Assembly: GCA_963668585.1 (NCBI GenBank)
Contig: OY764869.1
Location: 3,038,001 to 3,102,000, forward strand
Origin: Bin87 sp963668585
GTDB lineage: Bacteria > Chloroflexota > Dehalococcoidia > Lucifugimonadales > UBA3495
Direction: 5' to 3'
DNA: 64,000 nucleotides
Part shown: piece after piece, positions 58,523 through 64,000 of the stretch
Layout: each line of letters opens with the position of its first letter
How positions within the stretch are numbered: the first letter of the stretch is position 1
Notes under the pieces: model-generated
Database searches by the model: none
The model's input: only the letters and a program-made list of their open reading frames with translations
Told to the model about the DNA's origin: nothing
Position numbers and translations under genes: made by a program

Positions 58523-59350
58523 TCAAAAGGTCGCGGCATCCTCGCCAAACCACGTTTTGATAAGGTCGTTCAGCGTGCCGTCGTCTTTCACGGCGCCGAT
58601 GGCTGCGTTCAGTCTCCTTTTCAACACATCGTCGTTTTCGCGCACGCCGATGCTGGCCTGTTGAAAATCAAACGTCACTTCCGGGCCCACAAATGTCAGG
58701 GCGCCGCCGCTGGCCTCCACAAAACTCTCCAGGAACAACCTGTCCGCAAATACTGCGTCCGCTTCCCCCCTCATCACGGCCTCGACGGGGTCTTCCCCCG
58801 GCAGGAATATAGTCCTTGCTATGCCGGCTTCCTCCAGGTAATCCTGCTGGATGGTGTTGACCTGAACGGCCACGGTCCCGTGTATGGCGTCCTCGCCAGC
58901 GCCGGCCAATGCCACGAATGCCGACGGCGTGTTGGGAAGGTACGCCTGGGTGAAGTCAATCTGTGCGTCGCGCTCTTTGGTCACCGCCATGCCGGCCATG
59001 ATGGCATCGTAGTCTCCACCGGCCAGATTGGGGATTATGGTAACCCAATCGTTCTGCACCCAGGCGCATTCCACCTCCATGCGCCGGCAGAGCTCATCCC
59101 CAAGGTCCCGTTCGAACCCGTCAATTTCACCCCTCTCGTTGATGAAATTGGTCGGCGGAAAATCTGCCGACGTGCCTATCAGCAGCGGTCCCGTCCCATC
59201 CCACGAAGCTGGAACCGTCGGAGGCGGAGCGACAGTTCTCGTAGATCCCGGCGTAGCCAATTCGGGTGAACCGCCGCACGCCATCATCCCGCCAACCGCC
59301 ACCGATAGCAGGATGACCACCCCCCACAGGCGGATTGGCAAACGCATCAT
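58523..59350 (-). CDS. Amino-acid-type ABC transporter substrate-binding lipoprotein
   Basis: A 275-residue type-II binding lipoprotein (SBP_bac_3). The signal runs MMRLPIRLWGVVILLSVAVG to the lipobox GMMAC. Mature features are GTSADFPPTNFINERGEIDGFERDLGDELC, GDYDAIMAGMAVTKERDAQIDFT and GEADAVFADRL, typical of polar amino acid receptors. It is wedged between the mutase and acyl-CoA dehydrogenase genes with only 12 bases to the mutase stop; permease and ATPase genes are not present. The start at 59350 has a weak site; ATG 59347 is next. Confidence 0.92.
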   Translation of the reverse strand: MMRLPIRLWGVVILLSVAVGGMMACGGSPELATPGSTRTVAPPPTVPASWDGTGPLLIGTSADFPPTNFINERGEIDGFERDLGDELCRRMEVECAWVQNDWVTIIPNLAGGDYDAIMAGMAVTKERDAQIDFTQAYLPNTPSAFVALAGAGEDAIHGTVAVQVNTIQQDYLEEAGIARTIFLPGEDPVEAVMRGEADAVFADRLFLESFVEASGGALTFVGPEVTFDFQQASIGVRENDDVLKRRLNAAIGAVKDDGTLNDLIKTWFGEDAATF

Positions 59351-59362
59351 CTACCGTTGCAG

Positions 59363-61018
59363 TTACAGGCCGGCCGACGGTTCGTATTCGCCGAACACCT
59401 GCCGCAAAACATCGCAGATCTCACCCAGCGTGGCGTACTTTTCGACACACTCCATCATGGCCGGTATGGTGTTGGCCTCGGTGGAACGGGCTGCGTCGGC
59501 GAGACGCGCCAGGCTGATCTGAACCGCCATGTTGTCCCGCTCCCTCCGCAGGGCCTTCAAACGATCCACCTGCTCGGCAGCGGCGGCAGCGTCAACCCTC
59601 AACAGGTCGGAAATCGGCGGGGCATCCGTGACGTACTGGTTGACGCCCACCACGATGCGCTCGTTTTCGTCCACGGAGCGTTGATGGACAAACGCGGCGT
59701 CGCCGATCTCGCGCACCTGGAAGCCGTCTTCGATGGCGGCAACGGCGCCGCCCATCTGGTCAATCCGGCAAATATATTCCAACGCCCCTTCTTCCAGGCG
59801 GTCGGTCAGGTTCTCTACGTACCACGATCCGCCGAGCGGGTCCACGACATCGGCGGTGCCGCTCTCGTGGGCAAGGATCTGCTGCGTGCGCAGGGACAGT
59901 TGCGCCGATTCTTCGGTGGGCAGGCTCAACGCTTCGTCGCGCGAGTTGACGTGCAGGGATTGTGTCCCGCCCAACACTGCCGCCAACGCCTGCACGGTGC
60001 TGCGGATCACATTGTTGTCGGGTTGCTGAGCGGTCAGCGTGACCCCAGCCGTTTGCGTGTGGAAACGCAGCATCATCGATCGCGGATCCCTGGCTCCGAA
60101 CCGGTCGCGCATTATCGTGGCCCAAAGGCGACGGGCTGCCCGGAACTTGGCCACTTCCTCAAACAGGTTGTTCTGGGCCACGAAGAAAAATGACAGGCGC
60201 GGTGCGAAATCGTCAACCGGCAGTCCCGCCGCCACCGCCGCTTCCACGTATGCGATCGCATTGGCGAAGGTGAACGCCAATTCCTGGGTCGCCGTCGATC
60301 CCGCCTCACGCATGTGGTATCCGCTGATGCTGATGGTGTTCCACCGCGGCACGTTTTCGGCGCAGTATTTGAACACATCCACCACCAGCCGCATCGATGG
60401 CCTGGGAGGGTACGCGTATGTCCCTCTGGCTATGTACTCTTTCAGGATGTCGTTCTGCAGCGTGCCGCTCAACTGGGCCGGCTCAACTCCCTGTTTCTTG
60501 CCCGCAGCGATGTACAGGCAGAGCAGGGCTGCCGCCGTTGCGTTGATGGTCATCGACGTGCTGACTTTATCCAGCGGGATACCATCAAACAGCGTTTCCA
60601 TATCAGCCAACGAGCAGATCGGCACCCCAACCTTTCCGACTTCGCCTTCGGCCAGCGGGTGATCGCTGTCGTAGCCGATTTGGGTGGGCAGGTCGAAAGC
60701 CACCGATAGGCCCGTTTGGCCGTTTTCCAGCAGGTAGCGGTAGCGTTCGTTTGTGGCGGCGGCGGTGGCATATCCAGCGTACTGGCGCATCGTCCAGATA
60801 CGACCCCGGTACATATTGGGTTGGACTCCCCTGGTGTAGGGAAATTCGCCAGGATATCCGATTGTTTCCTGGTAGTCGCCGGCGCCATCGTCCTCCGGCG
60901 TATAAACCGTTTCGAGATTCAACCCGGAATCCGTTTCAAACGCTTCACGCCGTTCGCCAAATCTGTTTGTGACTCGCGCCAGCGTAGCGTCTTGCCATTC
61001 CCGTTTGTTCGTTGACAT
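59363..61018 (-). CDS. Methylmalonyl-CoA mutase large (catalytic) subunit
   Basis: A 551-residue acyl-CoA mutase barrel subunit lacking the B12-binding domain, as in split archaeal and Chloroflexota enzymes. Family segments: GVQPNMYRGRIWTMRQYAGY, TGLSVAFDLPTQIGYDSDHP, GTLQNDILKEYIARGTY, SISGYHMREAGSTA with the substrate-facing His, TAQQPDNNVIRSTVQALAAVLGGTQSLHVN and LAHESGTADVVDPLGGSWYVE. The B12 subunit gene is at 45931-46341. Nearby epimerase supports methylmalonyl-CoA as substrate. The ATG at 61018 follows GGAGGG by nine bases; an upstream TTG overlaps the site. Confidence 0.95.
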   Translation of the reverse strand: MSTNKREWQDATLARVTNRFGERREAFETDSGLNLETVYTPEDDGAGDYQETIGYPGEFPYTRGVQPNMYRGRIWTMRQYAGYATAAATNERYRYLLENGQTGLSVAFDLPTQIGYDSDHPLAEGEVGKVGVPICSLADMETLFDGIPLDKVSTSMTINATAAALLCLYIAAGKKQGVEPAQLSGTLQNDILKEYIARGTYAYPPRPSMRLVVDVFKYCAENVPRWNTISISGYHMREAGSTATQELAFTFANAIAYVEAAVAAGLPVDDFAPRLSFFFVAQNNLFEEVAKFRAARRLWATIMRDRFGARDPRSMMLRFHTQTAGVTLTAQQPDNNVIRSTVQALAAVLGGTQSLHVNSRDEALSLPTEESAQLSLRTQQILAHESGTADVVDPLGGSWYVENLTDRLEEGALEYICRIDQMGGAVAAIEDGFQVREIGDAAFVHQRSVDENERIVVGVNQYVTDAPPISDLLRVDAAAAAEQVDRLKALRRERDNMAVQISLARLADAARSTEANTIPAMMECVEKYATLGEICDVLRQVFGEYEPSAGL

Positions 61019-61226
61019 GCTGCCCAACCCTCCATTCGGCCACGGTGACCTCGGTGCGCGCGTATTTTACCACCGGGAGTCATGGAGAACGTCAACAGCG
61101 CGACCGCCATCGGCAACCCGGTTGGCGGATTCGCGAGTGATCGATCCGACACATCACGGAGTCACGCCGGAGCGATGGCAAGGGTCCGACGACACCGCGA
61201 TCAGAAAGCAGCCACTACTCAACCAA

Positions 61227-61253
61227 AGAGGGCGCCCACTACCGGCGCCCTCT
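61227..61253 (-). terminator. Terminator after the NIPSNAP gene
   Basis: AGAGGGCGCC (61227-61236) pairs perfectly with GGCGCCCTCT (61244-61253) around a seven-base loop. On the minus strand TTTGG follows. It lies 22 bases after the NIPSNAP stop and separates it from the mutase gene. Confidence 0.75.
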
Positions 61254-61275
61254 CCGCAATAATCTCCGGTCGGAC

Positions 61276-61935
61276 CTAATCGCTGGTGAACGCGTAATCG
61301 GTCGGCCGCATGATGCTGTGCCGGGACACGCGAACGATTGGGCCATCAACCTCGCTGGCGGCGCGGGCCTTGTTCCATTCAGGATCCGACTGGAACGAGC
61401 GCCAACTCTTTTCCCGGTCTCCCAGGCTGGGATAGCCGAGCATATAAACCAGCACGTTGTTCACGCCCACATCTTCGGACCAGTAGCCGATGTTCTCGAT
61501 GCCGTGCTTTTCAAACAGCCCGATCGTGTGGTTGGCGAAACGGTTGTGCACGTCGGCCAGCCTGCCCGGCATGGCTTCGTATATCCGCAACTCCTGGACG
61601 GCGGTGGAAACCTTCGGCTCCGGCGAATACGGAGTGAGCCGCAGGAAACGGTTCGTCACGGCATCGACCAACGGACCATTGGCTTCGGCCTGTTTGCGCA
61701 CTTCCAGCCAATCGGGGTCGCCGCCAAATTTCGCCCACCGGGATTCCCGGTCAGCCATGCTGTCAAAGACGTTGATGTACGTCAGACGGTTGCTGCGCCC
61801 GATCTCGTCCGTCCAGAAGCCCAGGTATTTGACTCCGTGCTTCCGGAACAAGGCGCACGTGTGGTTGGCGAAGCGACCGCTGATATCGGGCAGCCGTCCG
61901 GCGACTGCGTCGTAAATACGGAGTTCGTAAAGCAT
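61276..61935 (-). CDS. Two-domain NIPSNAP family protein
   Basis: A 219-residue protein made of two NIPSNAP (ferredoxin-like barrel) domains. Both halves repeat the same pattern: YELRIYDAVAGRLPDISGRFANHT / QELRIYEAMPGRLADVHNRFANHT, then GFWTDEIG / GYWSEDVG, and SRWAKFGGDPDWLEVRKQAE / KSWRSFQSDPEWNKARAASE. This shows an internal duplication. Family members are small binding proteins of unknown catalytic role, often in catabolic contexts. The ATG at 61935 follows AAGGAGG by seven bases. Confidence 0.93.
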   Translation of the reverse strand: MLYELRIYDAVAGRLPDISGRFANHTCALFRKHGVKYLGFWTDEIGRSNRLTYINVFDSMADRESRWAKFGGDPDWLEVRKQAEANGPLVDAVTNRFLRLTPYSPEPKVSTAVQELRIYEAMPGRLADVHNRFANHTIGLFEKHGIENIGYWSEDVGVNNVLVYMLGYPSLGDREKSWRSFQSDPEWNKARAASEVDGPIVRVSRHSIMRPTDYAFTSD

Positions 61936-62068
61936 CGCTTTCCTCCTTGCTGGTTGAGTTTCACATCTTCGGCGGCGTCGCAACCTCCCGCAATTTGGCA
62001 GTGGGCGCCATCCGGCGGTAGTATAGCATCGGTAGCGCTGATTCGCTTCCGCTAACCCACCCACGAAC

Positions 62069-62091
62069 CCGCTCATGCTGAGCACGTCGAA
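62069..62091. repeat. Dispersed 23-bp palindromic repeat, copy C
   Basis: Reverse complement TTCGACGTGCTCAGCATGAGCGG; the same core as copies A and B. It lies between the divergent NIPSNAP and HtrA genes. The rest of 61936-62273 shows no supported gene. Confidence 0.7.
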
Positions 62092-62273
62092 ACATCAACG
62101 GATAACGAGCTATTGACCATTTGGACGAAGGTCGCCAACCCTTGCCGGAGCAATCCAACAACGCTGGCGCGCAGCGCGTGGGTGTTGCCCAGCAATCCAG
62201 TCATCCGGGATTGTCGTATCCCTCAAAAAGCCCAGACCAACGGAAGCCAATTTCAAAATTGGAGCGAGATCAA

Positions 62274-63611
62274 TTGAAGGAATCCAAAAATCAGGTGGGC
62301 CTGCGCCCGGGTCCAAAAACCGCGCGTCGCCTTGCCGCCTTCGCAGCCGCCATTGCGTTGATTCTCGCGCTGGCTTGCGGTCAGGGGAGTCCGCCAGGTC
62401 AATCACCCCCCAGTGTGGACCTGACTCCGCCCCCGCCGATCAACACGGTTGCTGTCACAACCCAGGAGCCGGAGCCTCAGGCCATCGAGCCATCCGAGTC
62501 TGCGGAGGAGGAAACTGCTACCAAAGCGCCCGCCGCCGACCCGGTGAACCGTCAGCAGACCGATTCGGCCCCCGACATGTCCCAGGTTGCCGCCGCTCAC
62601 GACGCGATCATGAGCGACCTGTACCAACAAACGGTTCCTTCCGTTGTTGGATTGCGGGTCACCCAGCCGATCACCGTGGGGATGAACGTTCCTCCCGGCA
62701 TGCCCGACGATCTGTTCTCGCGGGCCAGCGGGTCCGGTTTCATCTGGGACGATGAGGGACATGTGGTCACAAATCGACACGTCGTTGAATCGGCGGAACG
62801 CATCGTCATCGTATTCAGCGACGGCACGCAGGCCGAGGCCCAGATCGTGGGTATGGATTCCGATTCCGACCTTGCCGTGCTCAAACTCACCGACGATTCG
62901 ATGCGGCCGCCAGCCATCAAACTCGGGGACAGCGATACCTTGCAACCGGGACAGATGGCGATTGCAATCGGAGACCCGTTTTCACGAGGCTTCTCCATGA
63001 CTTCGGGCATCGTCAGCGCGTTGGGGCGGACCATCAACCCGGCCCAGAGCAATTTCTCAATTCCTCGCGTCATCCAGCACGACGCCGCCACCAATCCGGG
63101 CAACTCGGGCGGCCCGCTCCTGAACCGCAACGGCGAGTTGATCGGAATCAATGCTCAAATCATCAGCCAGACCGGCGCTTTCTCCGGCGTGGGCTTGGCG
63201 ATCCCAGTCAACCTCGCCAAACTGGTTGTGCCGGCTCTCATCGCTGAAGGGAAGTACGAATATCCTTACATCGGCATCCGGGGTACGTCCATGACCCCCG
63301 ACATCGCTGAGGCGATGCAACTGCCGTCTGATACCCGGGGGGCATTGGTATTGGCGGTCGGCTCCGATAGCGCCGCCGAGCGCGGGGGTCTGAGGGCTTC
63401 GAATCGTCTGACCGTGATCAACGGCGCGGAATTCCCCATTGGGGGAGACATCATCACCAACATCGACGGCGCCGAAATACGCAGCATGGACGACCTCCTC
63501 GCCTATGTGGTGGAACACACCCGTCCCGGGGACAAATCGTCTTTCACCGTGCTGCGCGACGGTTTCGAAACCAGTCTCGACATCACCATGGGCGCGCGGC
63601 CGGTTCAGTAA
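62274..63611 (+). CDS. HtrA/DegP-family serine protease (lipoprotein)
   Basis: A 445-residue exported trypsin-fold protease. The signal ends in the lipobox ILALAC (about residue 35), so it is likely lipid-anchored outside the membrane. A Pro/Glu-rich linker follows. The catalytic triad is His in NRHVVES, Asp in DSDLAVLKL, and Ser in TNPGNSGGPLL. One PDZ domain occupies the last 110 residues (GALVLAVGSDSAAERGGLR to the end). I chose the TTG at 62274: GGAG lies eight bases upstream and the signal peptide then begins properly. It degrades or refolds damaged envelope proteins. A bidirectional terminator follows. Confidence 0.92.
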   Translation: MKESKNQVGLRPGPKTARRLAAFAAAIALILALACGQGSPPGQSPPSVDLTPPPPINTVAVTTQEPEPQAIEPSESAEEETATKAPAADPVNRQQTDSAPDMSQVAAAHDAIMSDLYQQTVPSVVGLRVTQPITVGMNVPPGMPDDLFSRASGSGFIWDDEGHVVTNRHVVESAERIVIVFSDGTQAEAQIVGMDSDSDLAVLKLTDDSMRPPAIKLGDSDTLQPGQMAIAIGDPFSRGFSMTSGIVSALGRTINPAQSNFSIPRVIQHDAATNPGNSGGPLLNRNGELIGINAQIISQTGAFSGVGLAIPVNLAKLVVPALIAEGKYEYPYIGIRGTSMTPDIAEAMQLPSDTRGALVLAVGSDSAAERGGLRASNRLTVINGAEFPIGGDIITNIDGAEIRSMDDLLAYVVEHTRPGDKSSFTVLRDGFETSLDITMGARPVQ

Positions 63612-63635
63612 CGGTTCCAGCGCCAAAACAAAAGA

Positions 63636-63672
63636 GCCGACGGCCCAATGACTCAGGCCGTCGGCTGGTTTT
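63636..63672. terminator. Bidirectional terminator between htrA and the tRNA genes
   Basis: GCCGACGGCC (63636-63645) pairs perfectly with GGCCGTCGGC (63656-63665). TGGTTTTC follows on the plus strand. On the minus strand TCTTTTGTTTTGG follows, so it can end both htrA and the tRNA transcript. Confidence 0.85.
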
Positions 63673-63675
63673 CAG

Positions 63676-63751
63676 TGGCGCGCCTGGCAGGACTCGAACC
63701 CGCAACCCCTGGGTCCGAAGCCCAGTGCTCTATCCATTGAGCTACAGGCGC
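63676..63751 (-). tRNA. tRNA-Arg (anticodon TCG)
   Basis: Complete cloverleaf on the minus strand: acceptor GCGCCTG/CAGGCGC, anticodon stem CTGGG/CCCAG around CTTCGGA giving TCG, T-loop GGTTCGAGTC, discriminator G and encoded CCA. It decodes CGA/CGG-type arginine codons. Confidence 0.97.
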
Positions 63752-63780
63752 ATGGTCTGGCGCGTCAGACAATCGGTAGG

Positions 63781-63858
63781 TGGGGCGAGCAACGGGATTC
63801 GAACCCGTGATCTCCTGTGCCACAGACAGGCGCCTTCGACCACTTGGCTATGCTCGCC
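63781..63858 (-). tRNA. tRNA-His (anticodon GTG)
   Basis: Minus-strand cloverleaf with the histidine-specific G at position -1 opposite discriminator C73: acceptor GCGAGCA/TGCTCGC, anticodon stem CCTGT/ACAGG around CTGTGGC giving GTG, T-loop GGTTCGAATC, encoded CCA. It lies 29 bases upstream of tRNA-Arg and is probably cotranscribed. Confidence 0.96.
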
Positions 63859-64000
63859 GCGACTTCAGCCGGTGGCATTCCCCGTCCACCGCAGGATACA
63901 GGTTAGCATACGCTCCCAGTCTAGACAACACGCGCACATTCCGGCTCCTGGCTGCGTGGCCTCGCCCCTCTGTCGCTGCACTGACCCGTCGCCGATCCCC

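Noticed and set aside
1..64000. CRISPR arrays, complete insertion sequences, rRNA genes
   Set aside because: No regularly spaced repeat array, transposase gene or rRNA-like segment was found on reading through the window.

Overview
The window looks like a chromosomal segment of an uncultured high-GC Chloroflexota bacterium, most likely a Dehalococcoidia/SAR202-like lineage. This is inference, not proof. The support is the mix of RNase J, FtsK/SpoIIIE and a Gram-positive-type LexA box with many oxidative and catabolic paralogue families: GMC and flavin oxidoreductases, LLM monooxygenase, sulfatase fold, LigB dioxygenase, FAH, amidohydrolases, NIPSNAP and fused hydantoinase/oxoprolinase. Gene density is high. 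Most starts have a clear AGGAGG-type site, and several GTG/TTG starts are decided by it.

Layout. 1-2.9 kb: DNA-damage genes (ImuB-like polymerase and divergent SRAP protein) around a LexA-type operator, then a STAS protein. 3.2-8.8 kb: dienelactone hydrolase, MqnA-like protein, and a DUF1800-DUF1501-NHL operon. 9.3-11.2 kb: typA. 11.5-22.2 kb: catabolic genes (M20 hydrolase, RidA, amidohydrolase, alpha-hydroxyacid oxidase, isocitrate-lyase-fold enzyme, P450, 1250-residue HyuA-HyuB fusion). 22.2-24 kb: three paralogous genes for small secreted peptides ending in a Cys...Ile-Pro-Cys motif, interleaved with a duplicated hyuB 3' end and terminator. 24.5-38.5 kb: aminotransferase, FAH, D-2-hydroxyacid dehydrogenase, LigB dioxygenase, arylsulfotransferase-like protein, binding protein plus LLM monooxygenase, GMC oxidoreductase, sulfatase-fold enzyme, APH-like kinase. 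38.6-44.2 kb: methyltransferase and a glycine-betaine-type ABC transporter with a fused double permease. 44.2-45.4 kb: a decayed phage portal region beside tRNA-Arg(TCT).

45.9-53.8 kb is a core block: B12-binding mutase subunit, then yceD-rpmF-fabD-nusB-acpP-udg-rnj-ftsK, read from a strong promoter at 46371 and closed by a terminator at 53873. 54.1-61 kb: PHP phosphoesterase, orphan peptide-ABC ATPase, holA, then a propionate-type cluster (methylmalonyl-CoA epimerase, acyl-CoA dehydrogenase, binding lipoprotein, mutase large subunit). 61.3-64 kb: NIPSNAP protein, HtrA lipoprotease, tRNA-Arg(TCG) and tRNA-His(GTG).

How it fits together: the accessory half looks like scavenging of varied organic acids, esters, amides and aromatic fragments, feeding oxidation and the methylmalonyl-CoA route. 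The core half handles fatty-acid initiation, RNA turnover, chromosome segregation and replication. The most unusual local feature is the tandem family of small exported cysteine peptides at 22.4-23.8 kb; its function is unknown. Several short palindromic repeats typical of MITE-like intergenic elements are scattered through the window.
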